Shown one piece after another: positions 26,855-40,227 of a stretch of DNA of 64,000 nt (positions are counted from its first letter, which is position 1; each line of letters opens with the position of its first letter). The translations under genes and the position numbers were made by a program. Below the pieces are notes generated by a model. That model worked only from the letters and a program-made list of their open reading frames with translations, made no database searches and had not been told where the DNA came from. Source of the stretch: Candidatus Sulfopaludibacter sp. SbA3 (GTDB lineage: Bacteria > Acidobacteriota > Vicinamibacteria > Vicinamibacterales > UBA2999); NCBI GenBank assembly GCA_945903265.1, contig CAMDNQ010000008.1, forward strand, positions 1 to 64,000, in the 5' to 3' direction.

Positions 26855-28204
26855 GTGTTTTCCACCGAAGATTCCATCGTCGCGATTGCGACGCCGCCGG
26901 GGCGGGGCGGGATTGGAATCGTTCGGATCAGCGGGCCGTCCGCGAACGCGATAGCCCGTTCCCTCCTTCAGCACCCCTCTCCGCTTCGCGCGCGGCACGC
27001 CACCCATACACGCGTGATCGGGCGTGACGCGGAGGCCCCAGCCGCGTTTGACGAAGTCGTCGCGACCTATTTCCCGTCCCCGCATTCGTATACCGGCGAA
27101 GACGTCGTGGAGATTAGCGCTCACGGCAGCCCCGTCGTGCTGAACGCGATCGTGGCGGGCGCCATCGCCGCGGGCGGACGTCTGGCGGCGCCGGGCGAAT
27201 TCACGCTTCGCGCGTTTCTCAACGGCAAGCGCGATCTGGTTCAGGCGGAGGCGGTGGCCGATCTGATCGATGCGGTGACCCCTCTGCAGGCGCGCGTCGC
27301 ATTCGATCAGCTCGACGGGACGCTGACGCGGCGCATTGGAGAGATTGACGGAACGCTTTTCCATCTGCTGGCGCGACTCGAGGCGTCGCTTGATTTTCCG
27401 GACGAGGGATACCACTTCGTCGAGCCTGGCGCGGCGGCCCTGGAAATCGAAGGCGTCATCGCGGAGCTGGACGACCTGCTGGCGAGTGGCCGCCGCGGCC
27501 GATTGGTGCGCGAGGGTGCCACGGTGGTGGTCATCGGGCGCCCGAACGTGGGGAAGTCGAGTCTCTTCAACAGGCTGGCCGGCGCTGAGCGCGCCATCGT
27601 CACGGAGATTCCCGGGACGACACGCGACCTCGTGACCGAACGCATCGACCTCGAGGGCCTCGCCATCACGCTCGTCGACACCGCCGGCGCCCGCGCCACG
27701 CTCGATCGCATCGAGCACGAAGGCGTGACCCGCGCCGCACAGGCACGCGGAGTGGCCGATCTCCTGCTGGTGATCCTGGACTCGAGCGAGCCGCTCACGC
27801 CGGACGACGAGCGGGTACTTCGGGAGACCGAAGGGCAGAAACGGCTCGTGGTCGCCAATAAGTCCGATTGCGGACCAGCAGGGGCGGCGTCTGCGATCGC
27901 CGTTTCCGCGAGAACGGGAGATGGCGTCGATCGGCTTCGGTGCGCCATCCGCGGTGCCTTGCTCGGGCACGAGACGATGCGCGATACGGCCGCGATCACA
28001 AATATTCGGCACATTGCGCTGCTCGAGGACGCGCGCGGGAACCTCGACGCGGCACGCTCAGCGGCCGGTGACGCTGGGGCGCCAGAGGAGTTCGTGCTCG
28101 CGGACCTTCAGGCGGCGCGCGCGCGCCTCGATGAGATTGTCGGTACTCGGACAAGCGAGGATGTCCTGCAGCACATCTTCGAGCGGTTCTGCATAGGCAA
28201 GTAG
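26855..28204 (+). CDS. mnmE: tRNA modification GTPase MnmE
   Basis: With MnmG it installs the (carboxymethyl)aminomethyl group at wobble U34 of certain tRNAs. The protein has 449 residues from GTG 26855, 1 bp after khpB. The N-terminal tetrahydrofolate-binding domain starts [25 protein letters not shown]. The inserted G domain shows G1 [12 protein letters not shown], the dimerising loop EIPGTTRD and G3 DTAGAR. The C-terminal catalytic Cys is in the canonical ending FCIGK. Adjacent to mnmG, 1 bp apart. Confidence 0.97.
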   Translation: MFSTEDSIVAIATPPGRGGIGIVRISGPSANAIARSLLQHPSPLRARHATHTRVIGRDAEAPAAFDEVVATYFPSPHSYTGEDVVEISAHGSPVVLNAIVAGAIAAGGRLAAPGEFTLRAFLNGKRDLVQAEAVADLIDAVTPLQARVAFDQLDGTLTRRIGEIDGTLFHLLARLEASLDFPDEGYHFVEPGAAALEIEGVIAELDDLLASGRRGRLVREGATVVVIGRPNVGKSSLFNRLAGAERAIVTEIPGTTRDLVTERIDLEGLAITLVDTAGARATLDRIEHEGVTRAAQARGVADLLLVILDSSEPLTPDDERVLRETEGQKRLVVANKSDCGPAGAASAIAVSARTGDGVDRLRCAIRGALLGHETMRDTAAITNIRHIALLEDARGNLDAARSAAGDAGAPEEFVLADLQAARARLDEIVGTRTSEDVLQHIFERFCIGK

Positions 28205-28205
28205 G

Positions 28206-30047
28206 GTGCGTTTCGACGTCATCGTCATCGGCGCGGGACACGCGGGGGTCGAAGCGGCGCACGCCGCTTCGCGGCTTGGCTGCAGCGTCGGACTCTGTAC
28301 GCTCTCGCGTGAAACCGTCGCGCACATGCCCTGCAACCCCGCCGTGGGTGGAACCGCCAAAGGCCATCTCGTGCGCGAGATCGACGCGCTCGGCGGGCTC
28401 ATGGGCCGTGCGATCGATGCGACCGGCATCCAGTTCAAGCTGCTGAATCGCGGCCGCGGGCCTGCCGTCTGGTCTCCGCGCGCCCAGGCGGACAAGCGCA
28501 AGTACGGCGCGTGGGTCGCCGACGCACTCGAGCACGAAACACACATCACGTGGCTGCTTGCGAGGGCCGGCCGAATCGACGTCGCGAACGGCCGCGTCGT
28601 CGGTCTCACGATGGAAGATGGCGATCGCCATGAATGCGACGCCCTCGTCATTACCACCGGCACGTTTCTCAACGGCCTGATTCACATAGGCGAGGAGCAG
28701 CGTCCGGCCGGCCGCTACGGCGAGCTGCCGTCGCGCGAGCTCGCGGACTCACTCAAGTCGTTTGGATTCGAGATGGGCCGCCTGAAGACCGGTACGCCGC
28801 CACGGCTGCATCGCGACAGTATTGATTTTGAGGACGCCGCGAAACGCGGGTTGTTCGTCGAAGAGGCCGGCGATGCCGAGCCGGTACCCTTCTCCTTTTC
28901 GACTGTAAAACCGCTGACGAACCAGATTCGATGCTGGCTGCTTCACACGAACGATCGCGTTCGGGATCTCGTGCATCGGAACATCGGCAAGAGTCCGCTG
29001 TTCAACGGTCAGATCCGGGGAATCGGGCCACGCTATTGCCCGTCGCTCGAAGACAAGATCATGCGGTTCCCGGACAGGGAACGCCATCAGATCTACCTCG
29101 AACCCGAGGGGCTCGACGCTCCTGAGATCTACGTCAACGGATTCTCGATGTCGTTGCCGCACGAGGTTCAAGTCGAGCTTGTGAAGGCGCTTCCAGGCCT
29201 GGAAACAGCATCAATCCTTCGAGCCGGATATGCGGTTGAATACGATTTCGTCCAGCCGACAGAGCTCAAATCCTCTCTGGAAACCCACCGCGTCTCGGGT
29301 TTGTTTCTCGCCGGACAGATCAATGGCACTTCGGGCTATGAGGAGGCGGCGGCGCAGGGGCTGGTTGCCGGTATCAACGCTGCACGACGGGCGCGACGGC
29401 AAAGTGCTTTCTCCCTCGGCCGGGATGAGGCGTACATCGGCATCCTCGTCGACGATCTCGTCACCCAAGGCTGCCTGGAGCCGTACCGGATGTTCACGTC
29501 GCGAGCTGAACACCGGCTGTTGCTCCGCATCGACAACGCCGATCTGCGGCTGACGCCGATAGGGCGAGATCTCGGTCTCGTCGATGACGACCGGTGGTCG
29601 CGCTTTGAGGATCGTCAACGGCGCCACGCCGGCAATCTCGACGCACTGAACAGAACAATGGTCCGAACCGAGACCGGCGACCGTGTCGCGGCCAGCACAC
29701 TGCTGCGGCGTCCCTCGGTTCGGCTCGAGGAGCTACTGGCGCGCGGTGACGTCGCTCTCGACCTCGAGGCGTCGTCGCGCGCGGTGGATCTCGCCAGTAT
29801 CGAGAACGAAATCAAATATGCGGGTTACCTTCGGCAGGAGCAGGGACGCGTCGAGCGCATGCGGCGCCAGGAGCGGCGGCGGATTCCCGATGGATTCGCG
29901 TTCTCAGGCGTCCCGGGTCTGTCGCGCGAAGTGGTTCAGCGACTGACGCAGGTGCGGCCCGAGACGCTCGGCCAGGCTTCGCGCGTCCCCGGAGTCACTC
30001 CGGCAGCGATCGCCGTGCTCGGCGTCTATTTGAGCAAGACGGCCTGA
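28206..30047 (+). CDS. mnmG: tRNA uridine-5-carboxymethylaminomethyl modification enzyme MnmG
   Basis: The FAD-dependent partner of MnmE (GidA). The protein has 613 residues from GTG 28206. The FAD-binding Rossmann signature [19 protein letters not shown] is at about 6-24. Other family blocks are [24 protein letters not shown] with the catalytic cysteine region, [46 protein letters not shown] with a second conserved Cys, and a C-terminal helical domain that binds MnmE and tRNA. Ends 4 bp before rsmG. Confidence 0.97.
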   Translation: MRFDVIVIGAGHAGVEAAHAASRLGCSVGLCTLSRETVAHMPCNPAVGGTAKGHLVREIDALGGLMGRAIDATGIQFKLLNRGRGPAVWSPRAQADKRKYGAWVADALEHETHITWLLARAGRIDVANGRVVGLTMEDGDRHECDALVITTGTFLNGLIHIGEEQRPAGRYGELPSRELADSLKSFGFEMGRLKTGTPPRLHRDSIDFEDAAKRGLFVEEAGDAEPVPFSFSTVKPLTNQIRCWLLHTNDRVRDLVHRNIGKSPLFNGQIRGIGPRYCPSLEDKIMRFPDRERHQIYLEPEGLDAPEIYVNGFSMSLPHEVQVELVKALPGLETASILRAGYAVEYDFVQPTELKSSLETHRVSGLFLAGQINGTSGYEEAAAQGLVAGINAARRARRQSAFSLGRDEAYIGILVDDLVTQGCLEPYRMFTSRAEHRLLLRIDNADLRLTPIGRDLGLVDDDRWSRFEDRQRRHAGNLDALNRTMVRTETGDRVAASTLLRRPSVRLEELLARGDVALDLEASSRAVDLASIENEIKYAGYLRQEQGRVERMRRQERRRIPDGFAFSGVPGLSREVVQRLTQVRPETLGQASRVPGVTPAAIAVLGVYLSKTA

Positions 30048-30051
30048 GATA

Positions 30052-30738
30052 GTGACGAGCAGGGAATTCGGCGAGAAGTTGATTCGACGAGCTCGGCGTG
30101 CCGGCGTCGACGTCTCTCCAGCGCTTGCCGACCGGCTCGAGACCTACTACCGGCTGCTGACGGTCTGGAATGAGAAGATCAATCTGACCGGACTGCCTGT
30201 GAGCGAGTTCACCCCCGAAGCGCTCGACCGCCTCCTGATCGAGCCTCTCGTGGCCGCGAAGCACGTTCCCGCTCCAGCAACGCGCATGCTGGACGCTGGC
30301 AGCGGCGGTGGTTCGCCGGCTATCCCGATGGCACTCGCCGCCGGGCTCCGACTGGTGATGGTCGAGTCGAAGACGCGCAAGTCGGTGTTCCTGCGCGAAG
30401 CGGTTCGCGCGCTCGAGATTCCCGACGCGCTCGTCCTCACGGCGCGCTTCGAGGAACTCCTGGCGAGACCCGAATTGCACGAGGCGCACGACCTGCTCAC
30501 AGTCCGAGCGGTCCGCGTCGAAACGCGAGCCCTCATCACCCTGCAGGCGTTCGTCAAACCGGGAGGCCAGCTGTTCCTCTTCCGTGGTTCAGCCACGACA
30601 GACCCCCACGGCATCGTGACCCCGCCGTTGTCCTGGCTCGCCACATACCCGCTCCTTGAAGCGACCCAGAGCCGACTCATCGTTGTTGAGAAGCGCCCTA
30701 TCGGTCGTGGTGTTCCACGTGGAACACCCCAGCAGTAG
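30052..30738 (+). CDS. rsmG: 16S rRNA (guanine(527)-N7)-methyltransferase
   Basis: Methylates G527 of 16S rRNA; loss gives low-level streptomycin resistance in several bacteria. The 228-residue protein has the N-terminal helical segment LETYYRLLTVWNEKINLTG typical of GidB, motif I DAGSGGGSPAIPMAL (about 81-95) and the DLLTVRAV segment near residue 144. Start GTG 30052. The last codons (GVPRGTPQQ) are encoded by a parS site (30711-30726), so the 3' end of the gene doubles as a centromere element. parA follows. Confidence 0.95.
   Translation: MTSREFGEKLIRRARRAGVDVSPALADRLETYYRLLTVWNEKINLTGLPVSEFTPEALDRLLIEPLVAAKHVPAPATRMLDAGSGGGSPAIPMALAAGLRLVMVESKTRKSVFLREAVRALEIPDALVLTARFEELLARPELHEAHDLLTVRAVRVETRALITLQAFVKPGGQLFLFRGSATTDPHGIVTPPLSWLATYPLLEATQSRLIVVEKRPIGRGVPRGTPQQ
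30711..30726. other. parS centromere site 1
   Basis: TGTTCCACGTGGAACA is a perfect 16-bp palindrome that closely matches the conserved bacterial parS consensus (TGTTTCACGTGAAACA). It lies inside the 3' end of rsmG. ParB, encoded 1 kb downstream, should load here. Confidence 0.92.
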
Positions 30739-30759
30739 CCAACATTCGTCTTATATTCG

Positions 30760-30775
30760 TGTTCCACGTGAAACA
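30760..30775. other. parS centromere site 2
   Basis: TGTTCCACGTGAAACA, one base from the consensus parS, lies 49 bp after the first site in the rsmG-parA intergenic region. It may also allow ParB to affect parA transcription. Confidence 0.92.
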
Positions 30776-30855
30776 TTCCGCTTGACGGAGATCGATCCGA
30801 GTACTAGAGTTTGACCTGTCGCCTTACCGCGGCAATTGAAACTAAAGTTGGCCAT

Positions 30856-31647
30856 ATGACCGATACAGCCAAGCCCGGACCGAAAGTTCTCGCCATCGCC
30901 AACCAGAAGGGTGGCGTGGGGAAGACCACGACCGCGATCAACCTGGCCACGTCGCTTGCGCTCTCGGGCCATCGGGTGCTCCTCGTCGACGTCGATCCTC
31001 AGGGCAATCTCACGAGCGGCGTCGGGAGGAAGGGCGAGCGCGCGGAGGCCGGGACGATCTATGAAGCGTTGCTGACCGACGCGCCGCCCGAGGGCTTCCT
31101 CCTGTCGACCCAAGTCGACAATCTCTCGCTCATTCCGGCCGATCGCAATCTCACCGGCGCGGAAATCGAACTCGTGAGCGTGCCTGCCCGCGAGCACCGC
31201 CTGCGCCGCGTTCTCGATCCGCTTCGCGCGCAGTTCGATCTGATCTTCATCGACTGCCCGCCGTCGCTCGGACTGCTCACGCTGAACGCCCTTGTGGCGG
31301 CCGATGCGGTGTTGATCCCCCTGCACTGTGAATATTTCGCGCTCGAAGGCCTCGCGGATCTCGTGGGCACGATGCGCCGCGTGCGCGGCTCGCTGAATCC
31401 GTCGCTCGATATCGAGGGGGTGCTGCTCACGATGTACGACGACCGCACGAATCTCGGTCAGCTTGTCGCGCGTGATGTCCGCGAATTCTTCAAGGACAAA
31501 GTCTTCAACACCATCATTCCGCGCAACGTGCGCCTCGGCGAAGCACCCAGCCACGGCATGCCGGCGGTGCTCTATGACGCGCGGTCGAGAGGGGCGGCTG
31601 CGTACGTCGCCCTCGCCAAAGAAATGCTCGCGCGGCACGCCGCGTAG
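30856..31647 (+). CDS. parA: Chromosome-partitioning ATPase ParA
   Basis: A MinD/ParA-family ATPase that drives segregation of ParB-parS complexes. The protein has 263 residues from ATG 30856; a TTG at 30811 would add a leader without family similarity. The deviant Walker A KGGVGKTTTAINLA is at about 16-29, with A' VDVDPQGNLTSG and Walker B DLIFIDCPPSLGLLTLNAL. The neighbours parB and two parS sites fix the role as chromosomal Soj. A 21-bp gap separates it from parB. Confidence 0.97.
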   Translation: MTDTAKPGPKVLAIANQKGGVGKTTTAINLATSLALSGHRVLLVDVDPQGNLTSGVGRKGERAEAGTIYEALLTDAPPEGFLLSTQVDNLSLIPADRNLTGAEIELVSVPAREHRLRRVLDPLRAQFDLIFIDCPPSLGLLTLNALVAADAVLIPLHCEYFALEGLADLVGTMRRVRGSLNPSLDIEGVLLTMYDDRTNLGQLVARDVREFFKDKVFNTIIPRNVRLGEAPSHGMPAVLYDARSRGAAAYVALAKEMLARHAA

Positions 31648-31668
31648 TCAGACGGAGAGGAGCCACCG

Positions 31669-32553
31669 ATGATCGAACGACGACCCGCCCTCGGCAAAGG
31701 CCTCAGCGCCCTGATTCCCGACGCTCCGGAGCCGGCCCGCACCGGCGCCATCGAAGTTGACGTCGATCTGCTCGCGCCGAGCGATCAGCAGCCACGCGTC
31801 ATGTTCGACGATGCGAAGCTCGAGGAACTGGCGGCGTCGATCAAGGGCAACGGCATCATTCAGCCGATTCTCGTGCGGCGCACCGGGAACTCGTACCGCA
31901 TCATCGCGGGCGAACGCCGATGGCGCGCGGCGCAGCGCGCGGGACTCCTGAAAGTCCCCGTCCTCGTGCGCGATGTCCCCGAAGGATCCGAACGGCAGTT
32001 ACTGGAGCTCGCGCTCGTGGAAAACCTCCAGCGCGAGGATCTGAATCCGATCGACGAAGCGGTCGCCTATCAGCGTCTCGCGGAGGAATTCGGCCTGACG
32101 CAGGACCATATCGCCGCGGCGGTCGGGAAAGACCGCTCGTCGGTCGCCAACTACCTGCGGCTGCTGCGGCTGCCCGAGGAGGTGCGGGGGGATCTGGCGT
32201 CCGGCGCGGTGTCGATGGGGCACGCCCGCGCGCTGCTGTCGCTCCCCGACGCCGCCACACAGCGCCAGGCGGCTCGTGAAGTCATCGCCCGCGCGCTGTC
32301 CGTCCGCGATACCGAGGCGCTGGTCCGGAAGATGACGACGCCGGGCGGGGCGCGGCCCGCCGCATCGCCCAAACAGACCGACGTCCACACGAAGGCGGCC
32401 GAGGATCGCCTCCGCTTCGTCCTCGGAACCAAGGTTCGGATCGTCAGGCGCGGGGCCGGCGGAGCCATTGAAATCGTCTTCGGGTCCGAGTCGGAACTGC
32501 ATCGGCTGTACGAGCAGCTGACCGACGCCCGCAAGCCCGTCCAGGGCGAATAG
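31669..32553 (+). CDS. parB: Chromosome-partitioning protein ParB (Spo0J-like CTPase)
   Basis: A parS-binding CTP-dependent sliding clamp. The 294-residue protein starts with the basic patch [17 protein letters not shown], which stimulates ParA. The ParB N-terminal CTP-binding domain holds [11 protein letters not shown] and [13 protein letters not shown], followed by [14 protein letters not shown]. The HTH that reads parS is [28 protein letters not shown] (about 144-171), and a C-terminal dimerisation domain closes the protein. A GGAGAGG-like ribosome binding site precedes ATG 31669. A 9-bp-stem hairpin follows the gene (32564-32587). Confidence 0.97.
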   Translation: MIERRPALGKGLSALIPDAPEPARTGAIEVDVDLLAPSDQQPRVMFDDAKLEELAASIKGNGIIQPILVRRTGNSYRIIAGERRWRAAQRAGLLKVPVLVRDVPEGSERQLLELALVENLQREDLNPIDEAVAYQRLAEEFGLTQDHIAAAVGKDRSSVANYLRLLRLPEEVRGDLASGAVSMGHARALLSLPDAATQRQAAREVIARALSVRDTEALVRKMTTPGGARPAASPKQTDVHTKAAEDRLRFVLGTKVRIVRRGAGGAIEIVFGSESELHRLYEQLTDARKPVQGE

Positions 32554-32563
32554 CGCGACCGTC

Positions 32564-32587
32564 GCGGCGCCGTTTTCGCGGCGCCGC
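32564..32587 (+). terminator. Hairpin after parB
   Basis: A perfect 9-bp stem (GCGGCGCCG / CGGCGCCGC) with loop TTTTCG, 10 bp downstream of the parB stop. There is no U-tract after it, so it is terminator-like or a transcript-stabilising structure rather than a proven intrinsic terminator. Confidence 0.5.
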
Positions 32588-32627
32588 ATGTTGGCGATCC
32601 CCCCGCCTTCAGTGATATAAAAGAGTG

Positions 32628-32648
32628 CTTGTGCCGTTCAGGTACAAG
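32628..32648 (+). promoter_or_regulatory. Leader hairpin before atpH, with upstream TATAAA
   Basis: A possible -10 TATAAA lies at 32616-32621, and just after it an 8-bp arm pair CTTGTGCC/GGTACAAG (one mismatch) encloses a 5-nt loop. The -35 is unclear (TTGGCG at 32591, spacer 19). The hairpin would be near the very 5' end of the ATP synthase transcript. Confidence 0.35.
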
Positions 32649-32704
32649 CTCACAGGACCGTGCATGTCGCGGCGGTCCAGCAGACTTCGACAGCAGGTGA
32701 CTTC

Positions 32705-33250
32705 ATGAGCTCTCGTGCGTCCGCGGCCCGTTACGCGCGAGCACTCCTCGACGTTGTCGTCAATGAAGCCAATCCCGAGCAGGTAGAGCAGGAACTCACG
32801 GCGTTCACCGACCTCGTGGATCGCACGCCGCAGCTGCGGAAGGCCTTTGGGAGTCCCGCCGTCCCGACGACCGCGAAGCACCGCATTGTCGAAGAGATCA
32901 TCGCGCGGATGCAGCCCTCGGCGCCGCTGGCCAAACTGCTGCTGCTGCTCGTCGACGGCGAGCGGCTGGCGCTCCTCGCGGACCTCGCTCCGGCCTACAG
33001 CGCCGCGCTGCGGGAGCACCGCCAGGTCGTACAGGCGGAAGTCACGACCGCCGCGCCGATGGCGGCCGACCAGCTCGCACAATTCGAAACCCGTCTCGCG
33101 AAAGCGACAGGCCGCCGCGTGACGATGACCAGCCGGGTGGATCCGGCGCTGATTGGCGGCGCCGTGGCGCGCGTCGGCGGCGTCGTCTATGACGGCAGCG
33201 TCGCAACGCAGCTCGCCAAAATGCGCGAGCGGCTCGAGAAGGGGCGCTAG
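32705..33250 (+). CDS. atpH: ATP synthase F1 delta subunit
   Basis: Links the F1 head to the peripheral stalk of the ATP synthase. The protein has 181 residues from ATG 32705, where the family start [14 protein letters not shown] is placed; an in-frame upstream ATG (32660) adds a non-conserved leader. The C-terminal signature is seen in [35 protein letters not shown]. It opens the atpHAGDC run. The atpB, atpE and atpF genes for the F0 sector are not in front of it. Confidence 0.95.
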   Translation: MSSRASAARYARALLDVVVNEANPEQVEQELTAFTDLVDRTPQLRKAFGSPAVPTTAKHRIVEEIIARMQPSAPLAKLLLLLVDGERLALLADLAPAYSAALREHRQVVQAEVTTAAPMAADQLAQFETRLAKATGRRVTMTSRVDPALIGGAVARVGGVVYDGSVATQLAKMRERLEKGR

Positions 33251-33269
33251 CTCGCGCTCCGAGGACAAG

Positions 33270-34802
<1,533 letters not shown>

Positions 34803-34809
34803 CGCAGAG

Positions 34810-37142
<2,333 letters not shown>

Positions 37143-37148
37143 CGGTCG

Positions 37149-37571
37149 ATGGCCATCCCGACGAAGATCCTGCTCGAGATCGTGACGCCCGACCGGGCGT
37201 TGATCCGGGAAGAGGTGGACGAAATTCAGCTGCCGGGGTCCGAGGGGTACCTCGGCGTCCTGCCGGGCCACACCCCGCTCCTGACGACGTTGATGGTCGG
37301 CGAGCTGTGGTACCGGGTCGGGGCAGAGAAGCACTTCCTCTCGATCGCCGGCGGCTTCGTCGAGGTCCTGCCCGACCGCGTCACGGTGCTGGCGGATCTC
37401 GCCGAGCGGGCGCAGGATATCGACATTGCCCGTGCCGAAGCCGCGAAACGGCGGGCCGAGGAACGGCTCGCGAAACCCTCGTCGGACCTCGACTTCGAGC
37501 GTGCGCGGATTGCCATGATGAAGTCGCTGATCCGCCTGCAGGTGGCCTCACGAGCGAGGACAAGGGTATAA
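37149..37571 (+). CDS. atpC: ATP synthase F1 epsilon subunit
   Basis: Part of the rotor stalk and an internal inhibitor of ATP hydrolysis. The 140-residue protein has the N-terminal beta-sandwich (LEIVTPDRALIREEVDEIQLPGSEGYLGVLPGHTPLLTTL) and the C-terminal helical hairpin (RAEAAKRRAEERLAKPSSDLDFERARIAMMKSLIRLQVA). Its TAA stop (37569-37571) runs straight into the coding region of the polysaccharide exporter permease with no promoter visible between. Confidence 0.95.
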   Translation: MAIPTKILLEIVTPDRALIREEVDEIQLPGSEGYLGVLPGHTPLLTTLMVGELWYRVGAEKHFLSIAGGFVEVLPDRVTVLADLAERAQDIDIARAEAAKRRAEERLAKPSSDLDFERARIAMMKSLIRLQVASRARTRV

Positions 37572-37578
37572 AAGAGGT

Positions 37579-38373
37579 CTGTTCGCCAGCCTCCGACACC
37601 TCTTTCGCTATCGCGCGCTGATTCAGAGCCTGGTCGCCCGGGAACTGAAAGCCCGGTATCGCGGCTCGGTCCTCGGTTTCTTCTGGTCCTTCGTCAATCC
37701 CCTCCTGCTCCTTCTCGTCTACACGTTCGTGTTCACGGTGGTGCTGCCGGGCGTGCATCCGCCGGAGCTCGAGCCGTTTGCGCTGTTCATGTTCTGCGGC
37801 ATCCTGCCGTGGACCTGGTTTTCATCGTCGCTGCTCGAATCGTCGAATGTCCTGATTGCCGGCGGAAACCTGATTCGCAAAGTGCTCTTCCCGGCGGAGG
37901 TTCTGCCGATCGTCACCGTCTTTGCGGGGATGGTCCATTTCTGCCTCGGACTGCCGATTCTCGCGGCGTTTCTGATCTACTACCAGGTGCCGCTGGTGCC
38001 GTCCGATCTGGCCTGGTTCCCCCTGATCGTCCTCATCCAGCTGGTGCTGACACTGGGGTTGGCCCTGTTGCTGTCGGCGCTCTCCGTCCATTTCCGCGAC
38101 ATCCGCGATCTGCTGGCGAATCTGCTCACGCTCTGGTTCTTCGCGACGCCGATCATCTACGCGCTGTCGCAGGCACCACCCTCGGTCAGACGGTATCTGG
38201 ATCTCAACCCGTTCACGCACCTCGCTGTGTCCTATCAGGAGGTGCTGTTCCGGCGCGGCGCATTCGCCGACTGGCCCCGGCTTCTGGCGGTAGGGGGAGG
38301 CGCGCTGGCCGTCCTGGCGTTCGGGTACTTCATCTTCGATCGCCTGCGCGACACCCTGGCGGAAGAAGTCTGA
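37579..38373 (+). CDS. wzm: ABC-2 type polysaccharide export permease (Wzm-like), start codon unclear
   Basis: The membrane half of an ABC exporter for O-antigen or another polysaccharide, partnered by the ATPase that follows (1 bp apart). Six TM segments are predicted. The N-terminal amphipathic segment LVARELKARYRGSVLGFFWS is highly characteristic of ABC-2 polysaccharide permeases, so coding must begin well before the GTG at 37729. Yet the frame, open from 37531, has no ATG, GTG or TTG before 37729. CTG at 37579 is the best non-canonical choice, giving 264 residues; an AAAAGAGG stretch lies just in front but very close. A sequencing error or a rare start codon such as ATT is possible. The product's identity is firm; the start is not. 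Confidence 0.8.
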   Translation: MFASLRHLFRYRALIQSLVARELKARYRGSVLGFFWSFVNPLLLLLVYTFVFTVVLPGVHPPELEPFALFMFCGILPWTWFSSSLLESSNVLIAGGNLIRKVLFPAEVLPIVTVFAGMVHFCLGLPILAAFLIYYQVPLVPSDLAWFPLIVLIQLVLTLGLALLLSALSVHFRDIRDLLANLLTLWFFATPIIYALSQAPPSVRRYLDLNPFTHLAVSYQEVLFRRGAFADWPRLLAVGGGALAVLAFGYFIFDRLRDTLAEEV

Positions 38374-38374
38374 C

Positions 38375-39688
38375 GTGAACGCCATTGAAGTCCGCGACGT
38401 CACCAAGACCTACCGCCGCTACGGCCGGCGGAAGCAGTTCGGCACGTTGAAGAGCGCCCTCTTGAGCGGGCGTGTCGCGAGCGATTTGCGGCCCGACGAC
38501 ACATTCCACGCGCTCAAGGGCGTCTCGTTCGACGTGGCCGCCGGAAGAACGTTCGGGATCGTGGGACGGAACGGCTCCGGCAAGAGCACGATGCTCAAGC
38601 TGATTGCGGGTATCGGCAGGCCGACCGAGGGGACGCTGACCGTGCAGGGCCGCCTGTCCGCGCTGATCGAGCTGGGCGCCGGATTTCACCCCGAGATTTC
38701 CGGCCGCGAGAACGTGTACATCAACGGCATGATGCTCGGGCTGACCAAGCGCGATATCGCCGCGCGGTTCGACGAGATTGTCGAGTTCGCCGAGCTCGAG
38801 GATTTCATCGAGGCGCCGGTGAAGACCTATTCGTCCGGGATGTACATGCGCCTGGGATTTGCCGTGGCGATCCACGTGGACCCTGACGTCCTGCTCGTCG
38901 ACGAAGTCCTCGCCGTCGGGGACGAGGCGTTTACGCACAAGTGTCTCGACAAGTTTGCCGACTTCCGGCGCCGGGGCCGCACCGTCCTCCTCGTCACGCA
39001 TTCCCTCGACCTCGTGACCCGCTTCTGCGATGAAGCGCTGTGGCTCGACAGCGGTACCGTGCGGGCGCAGGGCGACCCGCGCCGCGTCATCGACGCCTAC
39101 CTGCTGGATGTCGCCCGGACGGAGGACGCCGCCCTGGGTCGGGCGGACAAAAAGGACGCTGCGAAGGACGCTGCGCCGGTCGCGCAGGCGGCAACGGAAC
39201 CGCCCGACATGTTCCGCGCCGGCGAGGGACGGTGGGGATCGCGCGAAGTTGAAATCACCGGCGTCGAGTTCGTCGACGCCTCGGGACGCGCGGCGCACGT
39301 GTTCCAGTCTGGCGGCGCGATCGAGATTCGCCTGCAGGTGCGCGCCAATCAGCCGGTCGACGATCTGGTGTTTGGCATCGGCATTTTCAACGCCGAAGGG
39401 GTGTGCTGTTACGGAACCAACACGGCGATCGACGGCGCGACGTCTGGCGCCATGACTGGCGCCGGCGAAGTGCGGTTTGCGATCGATCGCCTTGACCTGG
39501 TCGAGGGCACGTACCGATTCGACGTGGCGGCGCACCGGAGGAACGGCGCGCCGTACGACTACCACCGGCTCCTGCACACGCTCCGCGTCAGCTCGATCCG
39601 TAAGGAAACCGGCGTGTTCCGTCCGCCGCACCGGTGGACGTTTTCAGGCACCATCCAGATTGACGGCATCACCGATCTCTCACGCTGA
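38375..39688 (+). CDS. wzt: Polysaccharide export ABC ATPase with C-terminal substrate-binding domain (Wzt-like)
   Basis: The ATPase of the exporter. The protein has 437 residues from GTG 38375. The nucleotide-binding domain (about 1-245) has Walker [11 protein letters not shown], the Q-loop, signature [12 protein letters not shown] and Walker [13 protein letters not shown]. After an Ala/Asp linker a beta-sandwich domain (about 285-435) follows, with [13 protein letters not shown] and [13 protein letters not shown], matching Wzt C-terminal carbohydrate-binding domains that recognise the capped chain end. Its presence suggests that polymers carry a specific terminal modification before export. 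Confidence 0.93.
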   Translation: MNAIEVRDVTKTYRRYGRRKQFGTLKSALLSGRVASDLRPDDTFHALKGVSFDVAAGRTFGIVGRNGSGKSTMLKLIAGIGRPTEGTLTVQGRLSALIELGAGFHPEISGRENVYINGMMLGLTKRDIAARFDEIVEFAELEDFIEAPVKTYSSGMYMRLGFAVAIHVDPDVLLVDEVLAVGDEAFTHKCLDKFADFRRRGRTVLLVTHSLDLVTRFCDEALWLDSGTVRAQGDPRRVIDAYLLDVARTEDAALGRADKKDAAKDAAPVAQAATEPPDMFRAGEGRWGSREVEITGVEFVDASGRAAHVFQSGGAIEIRLQVRANQPVDDLVFGIGIFNAEGVCCYGTNTAIDGATSGAMTGAGEVRFAIDRLDLVEGTYRFDVAAHRRNGAPYDYHRLLHTLRVSSIRKETGVFRPPHRWTFSGTIQIDGITDLSR

Positions 39689-40160
39689 CGCGGCAGCGTT
39701 CGCGGCCCGAACGCGCGCGAGCGGCGGCACGGTCGTTTTCACCAACGGGGTGTTCGATCTCCTGCACCCCGGCCATGTCAGATACCTCCGGGACGCGCGC
39801 GCGCTGGGATCGGCGCTGATCGTCGCCGTAAATTCGGATCGCTCGGTTCGCGCGATCAAGGGTCCGGATCGGCCAGTGCACGCGGAAGCGGAACGCGCGG
39901 AAGTGCTGCTCGCGCTCGCCTGCGTCGACGCGGTCGTGGTGTTCGATGAAGACACGCCACACGCGGTGATCTCGACGATTCAGCCCGACATTCTGGTCAA
40001 AGGCGCCGACTGGGGCCCCGACGCCATCGTCGGGCGCGACGTGGTCGAGGCCCGCGGCGGCAAGGTCGTGCGTGTCGCGCTGGCGGCCGGCTACTCGACG
40101 TCCCAGCTGATCAAGAAAGCGCGCTCCTTGTCTACGCGCGAGCCCACATCCGGCATGTAA
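39660..40160 (+). CDS. rfaE2: D-glycero-beta-D-manno-heptose 1-phosphate adenylyltransferase (RfaE domain II type)
   Basis: Transfers AMP to heptose-1-phosphate to make ADP-heptose for the LPS inner core. The protein has 166 residues if TTG 39660 is the start, overlapping the wzt 3' end by 29 bp; no ATG or GTG is available before the conserved part. The nucleotidyltransferase motif [16 protein letters not shown] and the later DILVKGADW are diagnostic of the cytidylyltransferase-like domain of HldE. It is a stand-alone domain, so the kinase half must be encoded elsewhere. Linked to the exporter, it supports a role in surface polysaccharide. Confidence 0.9.
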   Translation: MTASPISHADAAAFAARTRASGGTVVFTNGVFDLLHPGHVRYLRDARALGSALIVAVNSDRSVRAIKGPDRPVHAEAERAEVLLALACVDAVVVFDEDTPHAVISTIQPDILVKGADWGPDAIVGRDVVEARGGKVVRVALAAGYSTSQLIKKARSLSTREPTSGM

Positions 40161-40227
40161 GAATGAATGGTTCGCGCCTTCACCCCGGTCTCGCGCCCGG
40201 GTGTGGGCCTCGATCTATGTACGCCGG

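Noticed and set aside
24757-26877. 706-residue open frame on the minus strand
   Set aside because: It is antisense to yidC, khpB and the mnmE start, all with strong family motifs; the long frame is a by-product of high GC.
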